A stretch of 37,861 bases of DNA, taken from Chloroflexia bacterium. Its GTDB lineage: Bacteria > Chloroflexota > Chloroflexia > Thermobaculales > Thermobaculaceae. A program made the position numbers and the translations under genes. This document shows positions 9,466 through 17,033 of this stretch, piece by piece; the first letter of the stretch is position 1; every line of letters begins with the position of its first letter. The notes beneath the pieces are model-generated. The model had not been told where the DNA came from. It saw only the letters and a program-made list of their open reading frames with translations, and did not search any database. The stretch is taken from contig JAUJMR010000001.1 in NCBI GenBank assembly GCA_030446765.1, positions 859,389-897,249 on the forward strand, in the 5' to 3' direction.

Positions 9466-10094
9466 CGCCAGATTCCTTTCGAGGCGTGCGACCTTGTTAC
9501 CTGGTCGTCCTGGCCGGGCTGTCTGGCCCTCCACATCTCTATAACATTCTCCCTGTGCGCGAAGAGCACCAGCGCCGCGAGCGCGGCCACCTGCGGCACA
9601 CGCTGTGTCGGCCCACGCAGCACAATCGCGACGACCGGCGCCAAGGCGACGCAAACCAGCCCACTTCGCGTGAACCGGCGGAGCACCGCAAACACCGGCA
9701 CGAATAGCGCGATGATGCCGAGTGCGACCGATAGATCGAGCACCAGAAGCGTACCGCCCGCGGTCGCGGCTCCTTTACCTCCGCGAAAGCTTAGCTGTAC
9801 CGGCCAGACATGCCCCGCGACGACCGCCAGCGCGACGACGGTAACTTCCCACGCTTGTAGCCCGTAGTATACCGCTATTGCGCATGCGAGCGCACCTTTG
9901 CCGATGTCGGCGGCCAGCGTGAGCACCGCGCCCCACGTTCCCAACTCGCGGCGCACGTTCAGCGTGCCGGCGTTCCGGCTGCCCACCTGGCGGATGTCGG
10001 TACCGGTACGGAGGCGCACGAGGTAGTAGCCGGTGGCGAAGCAGCCGATCACATAGCCCAGGATGACCAGCGCAGGAAGCGCCAAGCTATCCAT
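9462..10094 (-). CDS. plsY: PlsY-like acyl-phosphate glycerol-3-phosphate acyltransferase
   Basis: 210 residues, ATG at 10094. An integral membrane protein with about five to six hydrophobic segments, showing the three PlsY motifs: 'GSRNAGTLNVRRELG' (motif 1, with GTLN in place of the usual GATN), 'GHVWPVQLSFRGGKGAAT' (motif 2, the acyl-phosphate and phosphate-binding loop) and 'HRENVIEMWRAR' (motif 3). PlsY transfers an acyl chain from acyl-phosphate to glycerol-3-phosphate at the cytoplasmic membrane. Sitting between a nucleotidyltransferase and an acyltransferase-aminotransferase, and overlapping both, it may be a specialised paralog rather than the housekeeping enzyme. Motif 1 divergence supports that weakly. 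Confidence 0.88.
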   Translation of the reverse strand: MDSLALPALVILGYVIGCFATGYYLVRLRTGTDIRQVGSRNAGTLNVRRELGTWGAVLTLAADIGKGALACAIAVYYGLQAWEVTVVALAVVAGHVWPVQLSFRGGKGAATAGGTLLVLDLSVALGIIALFVPVFAVLRRFTRSGLVCVALAPVVAIVLRGPTQRVPQVAALAALVLFAHRENVIEMWRARQPGQDDQVTRSHASKGIWR

Positions 10095-10932
10095 GCGCCG
10101 GGCTCCCGTGGATGGGGGCGGTTTCGGCGAGACCATGCAGGCGGCGGTCGAGCTGCTCGAGAAGCGGCTCCGGCAGCGCCAGCGCGTGCCGTGTCCCAAG
10201 GTCGGCCATCAACTCCCTGCCCCACTCCCAGGCATAGCGGTATGCCGTCCGCAGGGCCTCGTCGTCGAGGGCAGCGGTACATGCGCGGTATCGGGCGAGC
10301 GCGGCGGGGGAGAGGTCCCGCTCCAGCAGGCGCGATGGTGTCGGCCAGTGCGCGACGCTTCGCTCCTGAAGGCGCACCAGCCACAGCAGGTAGCGCCCCA
10401 TGATGCCGAGGAGCTCCAGTGCCCGGACCAGCTCACCACGCTCCAGGACGTGCGAGCCGAAGAGCGTCCAGTTCACGAAGTTGTCGCACAGAAAGCGCGT
10501 GCGCTCCGCGGTATCGCGCTCGGGCACGTAGCCCACGACCTTGCGCAGGTGATTCGTCAGCCGCCCGGTTCGGTCCAGCAGAAGCGTGCGGTCGAGGGAT
10601 GGCAGCGTATCAGTCTCGCCCCAGGATTCGACCTGCGCCATGTCCGACGCGCGCTCGAAGTGGAACTCGCCGCGGACGAGATTGTCGTAGATCGCGGTGC
10701 CGTTGCCAAACTCATTCGTGAAGTACAGCGCGACGGGCGCGATCCTGCTAGCCCACTCGGCCTGGTCGACATCCGCGTGAGCATCATCATGAAAGAAGAG
10801 TGCGACCTCGATGTCGGAGTGCTCATCGCCCTCGTCGCACGCCCACGAGCCGTACATCATCGCGGCCTCAAGACGGTCGTCCGCGTGGCACACCGCACGC
10901 GCCCGCTCGATCATTCTCTGCTGTACGATCAT
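10087..10932 (-). CDS. Lincosamide nucleotidyltransferase-like protein (Lnu(F)/Lnu(B) type)
   Basis: 281 residues, close to the ~270 of Lnu(F). The N-terminus carries the polymerase-beta-type nucleotidyltransferase signature 'MMYGSWACDEGDEHSDIEV' (Gly-Ser followed by the metal-binding Asp-x-Glu). The C-terminal helical region matches Lnu features such as 'LLWLVRLQERSVAHWPTPSR'. Known relatives adenylylate lincomycin or clindamycin. In this operon setting, with plsY overlapping by 8 bases, another small hydroxylated substrate is equally possible. The start ATG at 10932 has no ribosome-binding site but sits 6 bases after a perfect -10 box, suggesting a leaderless transcript. Confidence 0.8.
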   Translation of the reverse strand: MIVQQRMIERARAVCHADDRLEAAMMYGSWACDEGDEHSDIEVALFFHDDAHADVDQAEWASRIAPVALYFTNEFGNGTAIYDNLVRGEFHFERASDMAQVESWGETDTLPSLDRTLLLDRTGRLTNHLRKVVGYVPERDTAERTRFLCDNFVNWTLFGSHVLERGELVRALELLGIMGRYLLWLVRLQERSVAHWPTPSRLLERDLSPAALARYRACTAALDDEALRTAYRYAWEWGRELMADLGTRHALALPEPLLEQLDRRLHGLAETAPIHGSPAHG

Positions 10933-10938
10933 CCGCCT

Positions 10939-10944
10939 ATTATA
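10939..10944 (-). promoter_or_regulatory. -10 box giving a probable leaderless transcript
   Basis: TATAAT on the minus strand, six bases upstream of the ATG at 10932. The expected initiation point coincides with the start codon. No good -35 box is found at 16-18 bases. Confidence 0.5.
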
Positions 10945-11032
10945 AGTAGGGCGCTCCCATCCGTGGTAACCTGGGGGCTCAGGGAGTGACCTGTGGTCCG
11001 ACTCGGCACCAACGGGTGCCGAGAGCGTGGGG

Positions 11033-12496
11033 CTACGAATAGGTCAGCACCTCGCCGGACGTGTCCGATGAGGAGACAGGCGAGAACTCAAAGCCGCCGA
11101 GGCGCGGATCGAGGACGGAGTGGCCAAGGCGGGCACCCGCCTCCATCCGGCGGATGAGGTCCACCGCATCCTCCATGTCCGCCGCGGGCTCGAGCGGCGC
11201 GGGGGAGTGCACGCGCAGGTCATCGAGGGTCACGCCGTCGAGCAGCCGCCTACCGTCGTTATCGAGTGCGACCCGCGGGATGAGCACCAGGTCCGCGCCA
11301 TCCGTGCCCGGCAAGGCGGCAAGCAGGTCTTCGCCGACGAGGAGTCCCGAGACGTTCGTGTCGCTGCCATAGAACGCGTTGTCGACCGGCTGCACTCGAA
11401 CGGTCAGGCCCGCACATTCTTCCTCCATCTCGCGCGCTACGCTTTCGAGCACCGGCGCGGCGAGCGTGCCGCAGAGCACAATGACGGTGCGCGGGCGTGA
11501 GAGTCCGCGCGGCAGCGTCCGCCGGGCGTGCTTCCAGCCTTCGAGCATGTGCCGCACCATGCCGATCCCGTTCTCGAGCTGCGGGAAGCCCTCATAGGTG
11601 GCTGCGCCCGGCACCTTTCGTCCGGCCAGCAGGTAGAACTCGTCGGAGGCGAACACGAAGGTCGTGCCGTGCTTACGCCGCATCCGGGCCCTACGCTCCT
11701 CCACCTGTCGCACGACGCGGCGGGCCTCCTCCGGGCTGTAGGAGCGCACGGGCGTCGCGGCCTGCGCGGCGATGATGCGGTTGTGCCGCCCGCCCGCGTG
11801 GACGCTGCCGCCGCGGAACTTGGTCAGCCCCACGGGAACGACCGCGACGGAGAGCACCGTGGGGTACAGGGCAGCAAGGTCGTCGAGCGTTCGCTCCAGC
11901 GCCTCACCGTCGTTGAGGCCGGGACAGGCGACGATCTGCGTGTGCACCTGGATGCCGATCTCTCGCAGCCGGGCGAGCTGTTCCAGAATGTCCGGTGCGC
12001 CCGGGTAGCCGAGCAGCTTGCGGCGCAGGTCCGGGTCGGTCGCGTGCACCGATACGTACAGCGGGCTGAGGCGTTGTTCTTTCAGCCTGCGCCAGTCCAT
12101 CGGCGTCAGGTTCGTGAACGTCACGAAGTTGCCGAAGAGGAAGCTATAGCGGAAGTCGTCGTCGCGGATGTACAGGCTCTCGCGCATGCCTTCCTGGTTC
12201 TGATCGACGAAGCAGAAGGGGCAGGCGTTCGCACACTGGCGAATTGGGTTGAAGGTCGGGCGGCCGAACTCGATGCCGAGCGACTCATCCGGCTCCTTCT
12301 CCACCTCGCAGTAGAAGTGATCATCGCCCCGTTCCACGAGCAGCTCGACGGCGTCGGTTGCGGAGTAAAAGCGGTAGTCGATCACGTCCCGCAGGGGGCG
12401 CTTGTTCACGGTGCGCAGGATGTCGCCCGGCTGGAGCTCCAGCTCCTCCGCGATGCTGCCCGGCTGCACGCGCACGATCTCTCCGCCGTGGATCAT
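11033..12496 (-). CDS. PDZ / radical SAM / DUF512 iron-sulfur protein
   Basis: 487 residues. ATG at 12496 overlaps the upstream PHP gene stop as ATGA; the longer reading at 12553 would intrude into that gene. Residues 1-70 are a PDZ-like domain ('GSIAEELELQPGDILRTVN'). A cysteine motif 'CANACPFCFVDQ' near residue 90 fits the radical SAM CxxxCxxC pattern for a 4Fe-4S cluster. The radical SAM barrel and a C-terminal DUF512 domain follow ('IVACPGLNDGEAL', 'FYGSDTNVSGLLVGEDL'). Members are common in Clostridia, Chloroflexi and cyanobacteria; the reaction is not established. Coupled translation with a PHP phosphoesterase suggests the two act together. Confidence 0.9.
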   Translation of the reverse strand: MIHGGEIVRVQPGSIAEELELQPGDILRTVNKRPLRDVIDYRFYSATDAVELLVERGDDHFYCEVEKEPDESLGIEFGRPTFNPIRQCANACPFCFVDQNQEGMRESLYIRDDDFRYSFLFGNFVTFTNLTPMDWRRLKEQRLSPLYVSVHATDPDLRRKLLGYPGAPDILEQLARLREIGIQVHTQIVACPGLNDGEALERTLDDLAALYPTVLSVAVVPVGLTKFRGGSVHAGGRHNRIIAAQAATPVRSYSPEEARRVVRQVEERRARMRRKHGTTFVFASDEFYLLAGRKVPGAATYEGFPQLENGIGMVRHMLEGWKHARRTLPRGLSRPRTVIVLCGTLAAPVLESVAREMEEECAGLTVRVQPVDNAFYGSDTNVSGLLVGEDLLAALPGTDGADLVLIPRVALDNDGRRLLDGVTLDDLRVHSPAPLEPAADMEDAVDLIRRMEAGARLGHSVLDPRLGGFEFSPVSSSDTSGEVLTYS

Positions 12497-13173
12497 GTTA
12501 GACCCACTTTCCTGGCGACCTTCGCCCATGTGCTGACGAAGTGCACGGGCCACGGGCTGAGCCCCCCGCCGATCATCCCCTCACGCACGGCCTGGGCGAA
12601 GTCACGCGGCCCATCGAACGGCCGCAGCGCGGTATACGCGGTGCCGAGCTCGCCGTAGCAGTGGGCATCGGAGCCACCGGTGACGGGCAAGTCGTGCTCC
12701 CGTGCGTACGCGAGGGCGCGGTCGTTGTCTTCGGGGCGGGTCATTCGAGCGTTGAATCCCTCGATCATATCGACGAGCCCGAGGGACACCAGCCGGTCGA
12801 GCGCGGGTGTTGCGAGCCTGCCGCCCCGCAGACTGTCGAACGGGTGCGGCACGTTCACGACGCCGCCCTGCGCGCGGATGCGCTCCGCCGTCTCCTCGGG
12901 GGAGAGCCCGCGCGGGATGTGCTGACTCAGGAAGTACCCGATAACCTCACCCTCGGTGGTCTTGATCTCCTCCGACGGGATGACGGTGAAGCCATCGGGG
13001 GCAGCGGCCGCCACTTCCAGCGCGCCGTCGAACTCGTTGTGATCGGTTATGGCGAGCACGCCGATGCCGCGCTCCTGACAGGTGCGGATCATGCGCTCGG
13101 GGCGCATCCGGCAATCGTGGGAGTGGTAGGTGTGGCAGTGCAGCTCGGCACGCAGCGGAAGTTCGGCAATCAT
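12493..13173 (-). CDS. PHP-domain metal-dependent hydrolase
   Basis: 226 residues from ATG at 13173, behind a G-rich ribosome-binding site. Metal-ligand motifs of the PHP fold are in order: 'ELHCHTYHSHD' (residues ~9-19), 'ITDHNEFDG', 'EEIKTTEGEVIGYF', 'NVPHPFDSLRGG' and the closing 'GGSDAHCYGELG'. This is the short, stand-alone PHP type related to YciV/histidinol-phosphatase proteins, typically nucleotide or phosphoester hydrolases using three metals. It is the first gene of a two-gene operon with the DUF512 protein. Confidence 0.9.
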   Translation of the reverse strand: MIAELPLRAELHCHTYHSHDCRMRPERMIRTCQERGIGVLAITDHNEFDGALEVAAAAPDGFTVIPSEEIKTTEGEVIGYFLSQHIPRGLSPEETAERIRAQGGVVNVPHPFDSLRGGRLATPALDRLVSLGLVDMIEGFNARMTRPEDNDRALAYAREHDLPVTGGSDAHCYGELGTAYTALRPFDGPRDFAQAVREGMIGGGLSPWPVHFVSTWAKVARKVGLT

Positions 13174-13248
13174 ACGCCCCCATGGTAGGGAACGCCCGGC
13201 CCCCGCGTCAAACGAGGCGATGCATGGGGATGGCCTGCGAACTATGTC

Positions 13249-13264
13249 CCTATTAATTAATAGG
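13249..13264. repeat. AT-rich perfect palindrome
   Basis: CCTATTAATTAATAGG is a perfect 16-base inverted repeat in otherwise GC-rich sequence, 76 bases upstream of the PHP start. It has the size and symmetry of a dimeric repressor operator. No cognate regulator can be named. Confidence 0.45.
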
Positions 13265-13316
13265 AGTTGAGACGGTTCGGTTGGGCGCATTTCGGAGGGA
13301 AGTTTAGGAATTGCTC

Positions 13317-13336
13317 CCGCCGCAGGGCGGTTTTTA
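13317..13336 (+). terminator. Possible intrinsic terminator, low confidence
   Basis: A short stem CCGCC/GGCGG with a 4-base loop is followed by TTTTT (13331-13335). The stem is only 5 bp and no plus-strand gene is seen upstream. The downstream GCGGC (13337-13341) could pair alternatively with the GCCGC at the left of the stem. Confidence 0.25.
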
Positions 13337-13458
13337 GCGGCAGAACGTTTACCGGTAGTTTCGTGACTGGTGGGGCCGTATGGTGGCTGGAGGGGCAGGT
13401 TAAACATATGCAGGCTGGTTGCGGCGTCGCCTCGTGCCCAACCCGCCTGGAGTGCGTG

Positions 13459-13588
13459 ATACGCAATCCGCTTGAACCGTAATGCGTGTCATCCCGAACG
13501 TAGTGAGGGGATCCGCATCCTTGTACCACGGATTCCTCGCAGGCTCGGAATGACAGTTGCCCTACCGTTCAGCCGGAGTCCGCATTGC
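13459..13588. repeat. Interspersed palindromic repeat, copy 3
   Basis: Complete copy. Outer arms are 'ATACGCAATCCGCTTGAACC' (from 13459) and 'CCGTTCAGCCGGAGTCCGCA' (from about 13564). Inner arms are 'GTCATCCCGAACGTAGTGAG' (from 13488) and 'CGGATTCCTCGCAGGCTCGG', then AATGAC. It matches copy 2 at 3273-3398 across both outer and inner arms. It lies in non-coding sequence between the PHP operon and the broken secreted-protein gene. Confidence 0.8.
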
Positions 13589-13765
13589 GTGTGCGGCAGT
13601 ATACAGAATGTGAGCAGGGAGGGAAGGGCGCGCCGGTGGCTCGTGGGGCACGGGGGCAGGTACGGAGACCTGCCCCTACACAGGTCAACGTCATCGCCTA
13701 CTGATGTGGGACTGTCCCCTTGCGCTCGCCCGGAGGATCAGCGACGAAGCGTGCTCCTTAGGTCT

Positions 13766-14251
13766 TCACCGTCCCGCCCCGCCGTGCCGCCCGCCCGGTC
13801 GGGGCAGGGCCGACGGGCTCTCCCGGGGCGTCTCGTACTGACACCGGATCAGCGTGTCGCGACGGAACGTGACGGTGGACCTGCAGAGCAAATCGCCCTT
13901 CGATCCGTCGAGTGGCTGGCGGCGGAAGTGGTAGGCGTACGTGCTGCCGCGGGCGACATCCAAACGGATCGTGTACGCCTTTCCGCGGGTGCATTCCCCA
14001 TAGGTTCCGTAGCCGCAGAAGTGGTCCAGCGCAGGCCCGACGAGTCCAGGGTCGCCACCGGCCGAGGGCGAGAACACGCCAGGAGAAGACCTGGCCGCCG
14101 AGCACGGCGCCGTCGAGCATGAGCCGGAACGTGATGGTGACCTCATCGCCCTGTTCGCCCTGGCCGGCCGCGTGGGTGCTCGCGACGACAGTCAACAGCA
14201 GCCCGACGAGGAGTACGACCAGCGTGTGACTGCGCTTGCGCCAATGTTCAC
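13766..14251 (-). CDS. Secreted protein of unknown function, frameshifted
   Basis: Two frames must be joined. The upstream frame has a signal-peptide core ('TLVVLLVGLLLTVVASTHAA') and 'DEVTITFRLMLDGAVLGGQV'. After a one-base shift near 14080-14087 the other frame continues with 'SPSAGGDPGLVGPALDHFCG', 'GKAYTIRLDVARGSTYAYHF' and ends at TGA 13766-13768. The start is unclear. GTG at 14251 follows a GAGG motif but needs another one-base correction to enter the signal peptide; the in-frame ATG at 14354 would give an implausibly long leader reaching into the DUF305 remnant. Family not recognised. Confidence 0.5.
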
Positions 14252-14344
14252 CTCCATCCTCGTATCTTGGTTTCGGGCGCCGTCCGCGCCATCGGGACTC
14301 CAATCCATACGTCGTCGCGGCCGCCCTGCCTCGTCTTGCAGGAG

Positions 14345-14640
14345 CCTGGTCCATCTCGGGAACCTGATCGGTGCCGTACCAGTACCGAAACCGACCATCT
14401 CCTCCGCGCGAGTCTGCCCCTCAGGAACCGTACCAGGCCGTGCGCCACCGCTTCATCTGGTCGATCTCCTTCTGCTGCGAAGAGATTATCTCCTGGCTAT
14501 CTGCTTGGTTTCGGGACGCTTAGCTTGTTCGAGGAACGTGCAGGGACATCGCGATCGCGCTCTCGGATGGTCGCCTGGGTGCGGGATCATCTGCGTCGAT
14601 GAACGCCTTGTCGAAGGGGCTTGACCTTTGGAAAGATCCT
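14345..14640 (-). pseudogene. Degenerate second copy of the DUF305 gene
   Basis: No open frame survives, but the sequence follows the neighbouring DUF305 gene in order. A 36-base stretch at 14347-14382 is identical to 14711-14746. Further along, 'GATCTCCTTCTGCTGCGAAG' answers 'AATCTCCTCCTGTTGGGCGG', and the part around 'GGGATCATCTGCGTCGATGA' answers the segment encoding the IPHH motif region. This is a tandem duplicate eroded by indels and substitutions. The perfect 36-base block inside heavily diverged flanks may reflect a later gene-conversion event. Confidence 0.7.
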
Positions 14641-14677
14641 GCGCCTCGCATCCCCATGTCACCGTCTGGTGCTCAAG

Positions 14678-15156
14678 TTAGCCGTCGGGCATCATCGAGC
14701 CCATCATCTTCTGGTCCATCTCGGGAACCTGATCGGTGCCGTACCATTCCTTGTACCAGGCACGCATCCGGCCAATCTCCTCCTGTTGGGCGGAGATGAT
14801 CTGGTTTGCGAGCTGCTTGATCTCGGGGTGCTGGGCATTCGTCTGGGCCATCTTCGCCATGTCCGTCGCTGACTCGTGGTGGGGGATCATGGCGGCGATG
14901 AACATCTGGTCGAAGCTCATCGCCTCGGTCGCCGTGCCCTCGCCGCCCAGCACCGTACGCATGCGCGCGGGTGCCCGGCACGCCGGCGTGGCTGTGCCCG
15001 GCTTGTCGGCCATTGCCCCGTGATCGGCACCGGCCGTGGCTGGTGGGCATCGCCCCGTTGTGCGATCCGCTGGTGTGCTCGTTATCGCCGGATGAACCGC
15101 ATGCCTCCTGTGAGTAGCAGCCCGACCACCGCGATCAGTGAGAGTAGACGCTTCAC
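14678..15156 (-). CDS. DUF305 lipoprotein, two frameshifts
   Basis: The intact C-terminal part (from ATG at 15013) has the DUF305 signature 'FIAAMIPHHESATDMAKMAQ', then 'EIKQLANQIISAQQEEIGRM' and a Met-rich end. DUF305 proteins are ferritin-like four-helix proteins, often exported and linked to copper or other metals. Upstream, GTG at 15156 behind AGGAGG starts a signal peptide 'MKRLLSLIAVVGLLLTGG'. Dropping one base at ~15102 places Cys directly after it, giving a lipobox LTGGC and then 'GSSGDNEHTSGSHNGAMP'. A second extra base at ~15031-15035 is needed to enter the DUF305 frame. The full gene is thus a lipoprotein of ~158 residues; as read it is broken twice. Confidence 0.75.
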
Positions 15157-15517
15157 CCGTTCAGCCTCCTGGAGTTGGTTCCGGATGGTCGCCTGGATAC
15201 GGAGGGGGCTATATTCGCCATATCTGCAACGTGGCGCGCCGACAGGCGCAGCTAGCCACGTTCGAGCCTCAGCTAGTTTCACACAGGTCCACCGCACCTA
15301 GCCACTATCATATGCCCAAGGGGCCTGCGGGTCTGCGCCCGCGGAATCAAAGCGCTGCCGCTAGCACCCGTGGGACCCCGGAGGTGGGGATGGGCCTCAT
15401 CGCGCTGATGTTGCAGGGCGAGGGAACCTTTGCCTCTCGACCAGCCTCCCTCGACGACGAGTTGTTCGCTGCGGTGAAGGGCCGGGCCTCCGCGCTTCGG
15501 GTCCGCGGCGACGATTG

Positions 15518-15617
15518 CATCGCACAGGGGATCGGCATCGAACGTGCCGGAGGCCCGGAACTTGGTGCCATCAACACAGCGTTGGTGCAACCCGCGCACC
15601 TGTTGATCGTCGGTGGA
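15518..15617. repeat. Degenerate direct repeat, copy 1
   Basis: Begins GCATCGCACAGGGGATCG and ends CACCTGTTGATCGTCGGTGG, with about 60 bases between. Both end blocks recur in the same order at 16080-16137. Confidence 0.6.
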
Positions 15618-16079
15618 GCTCGCTGAGCTGCGCGTTGCTCGTCGGCCGGGCCGTCCGGGTGGGCGTTTCCCGTCGCGCGCGGGTATCGACGCCGGCGCGC
15701 GTCCCGGCATCCCGAGCCGCCTGGCGAGCAGTACGGACGCGTGCACCGCGTGTCCGCCGAGCTGCGCACCAGACACATCGCTAGCCGCTAGTAGGATGGA
15801 GCGCCACGCTGGAGTCGTGCTGCTGAGGCACGCACGGACTGAGGACGAAGTCATGTGCATACCTCAGCGGCGATCGTAAGCGCGCGCTGTGCCACGGGCA
15901 AACCGGTTCACGGCTCTGTCCGCCCGCGCGTTCTCCAGCCGCCGCGCTCCCAATGACCTGATCGCCCTTGCCGCCCAGCATCCGCCGTTCTCTGAGTACC
16001 ATAGCCACACCAATCCAATACCCTGCGGAGGCTTTTTTCGCACCAGAAACTGTCTGGGACCCCGATGGTTAGGCGGCCC

Positions 16080-16137
16080 GCATCGCACAGGGGATCGCAT
16101 CGGACGTGGCGATGCACACCTGTTGATCGTCGGTGGA
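16080..16137. repeat. Degenerate direct repeat, copy 2 (internal deletion)
   Basis: Same end blocks as copy 1 at 15518-15617 in the same orientation, but the central ~40 bases are missing. This fits two remnants of one element, the second with an internal deletion. Confidence 0.6.
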
Positions 16138-16620
16138 CCGAGCGTCCCGGCATCTGGAGCATCTGGTCCGACTAAATACCCTAAGCTACAGCAACCACAA
16201 TGTGTGGCAGCCGACCGTCGACGATAAGGAGGCGGTACTCGATCGCGTCCTGCGGGACCACAGCCGCGATCCGACGGCCAATGCTCAGATCGATATGGTC
16301 AACACCGGGCTGCCGCTGCGCGGGCCGCACTGGTCCGTAACTGGCAGGCGCGCACCGCGGACTCTGTGCCTGTTGGCGCTCCCGGCACCCTTCCTCAGCG
16401 GGATGTTGCTGGCTTGCCCGGCCACGCCATCATCCCGCCAAGAGTGGCCCGCCTCATCCGCCCATCTGCGCCCGGCGCAGACACTCGCCTATCGTCATCT
16501 CTTCTTCGGCACTCACACAACTCACCCCCGGTGCCATCCCCATCCGAGCGAACCGTATCCCCCTCAGTATCACCTCAGGTGTGTGAATATGCGGTCTGGA
16601 AATGTAGTGTTAATCTGTGT

Positions 16621-16626
16621 CATACT
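16621..16626 (+). promoter_or_regulatory. -10 box giving a probable leaderless transcript
   Basis: CATACT, five of six matches to TATAAT, lies six bases before the ATG at 16633. TGGAAA at 16597-16602 is a possible -35 at 18 bases. The geometry matches the box at 10939-10944. Confidence 0.4.
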
Positions 16627-16632
16627 ACGGGC

Positions 16633-16983
16633 ATGATATTAGGCTTCTTTCTGGTCTTCCTGCTCGTATCGGCGCTGATACTGATGCTCGTGAACCTACT
16701 GGCAATGCGCACCCAGCCACGCCACCGGCGAGGCTACTTCTTCTGGGGAGCGATGTGTCAGGTTCTGGCCCTGTTGTTCATCATCGGGGCGATTTTGGTG
16801 GGGTGGCAGTACGAACCCGCAACGGGCAACAACAACGCAATGCCGTTCGTGTACTTCGTGTGTCTCTTCTTCATGCCGGCTGGGCTAGTCCTCCTGCTCA
16901 TCGGCATTTTCGGCCCCCCGACGAGGAGCACAGTCCTCGTGCCTAGTCTCCCGGTTCGGGAATGCGACTTCCTTTCTCCCTGA
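16633..16983 (+). CDS. Small three-TM membrane protein
   Basis: 116 residues from ATG at 16633. Three hydrophobic segments are clear: 'FFLVFLLVSALILMLVNLLA' (residues ~4-24), 'VLALLFIIGAILVGW' and 'YFVCLFFMPAGLVLLLIGIF', joined by a basic loop 'RTQPRHRRGY'. No ribosome-binding site precedes the start, in line with the leaderless promoter proposed. No family or function recognised. The C-terminal ~20 residues look unlike the rest. Convergent with the APC pseudogene. Confidence 0.65.
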   Translation: MILGFFLVFLLVSALILMLVNLLAMRTQPRHRRGYFFWGAMCQVLALLFIIGAILVGWQYEPATGNNNAMPFVYFVCLFFMPAGLVLLLIGIFGPPTRSTVLVPSLPVRECDFLSP

Positions 16984-17004
16984 CTCTAACTCCACGGATT
17001 CCCT

Positions 17005-17024
17005 GGTGTGTTATCCGCCACACC
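17005..17024. terminator. Weak hairpin between convergent genes
   Basis: GGTGTG/CACACC stem of 6 bp with an 8-base loop between the small membrane protein and the APC pseudogene. No T-tract on either side, so any terminator role is uncertain. Confidence 0.25.
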
Positions 17025-17033
17025 CAAGCCAAC

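Larger units (their letters stand above)
15157..16632. other. 1.5-kb region with no convincing gene
   Basis: Open frames exist on both strands but none shows a family I recognise with a good start signal. A minus-strand frame around 15500-15620 contains 'VDGTKFRASG', reminiscent of DDE transposases such as IS5/IS1182 types, and part of that stretch recurs at 16080-16137. This may be the residue of a mobile element, but the evidence is thin. The neighbourhood (decayed DUF305 copy, broken genes) looks like an eroding region. Confidence 0.45.

Noticed and set aside
11528-12658. A 376-codon plus-strand frame opposite the DUF512 gene
   Set aside because: Shadow of the radical SAM/DUF512 protein; the real frame has the cysteine motif and PDZ domain.
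16133-16636. 167-codon plus-strand frame before the small membrane protein
   Set aside because: Low-complexity Pro/His/Arg composition without a start signal; overlaps a degenerate repeat and the proposed promoter of the next gene.
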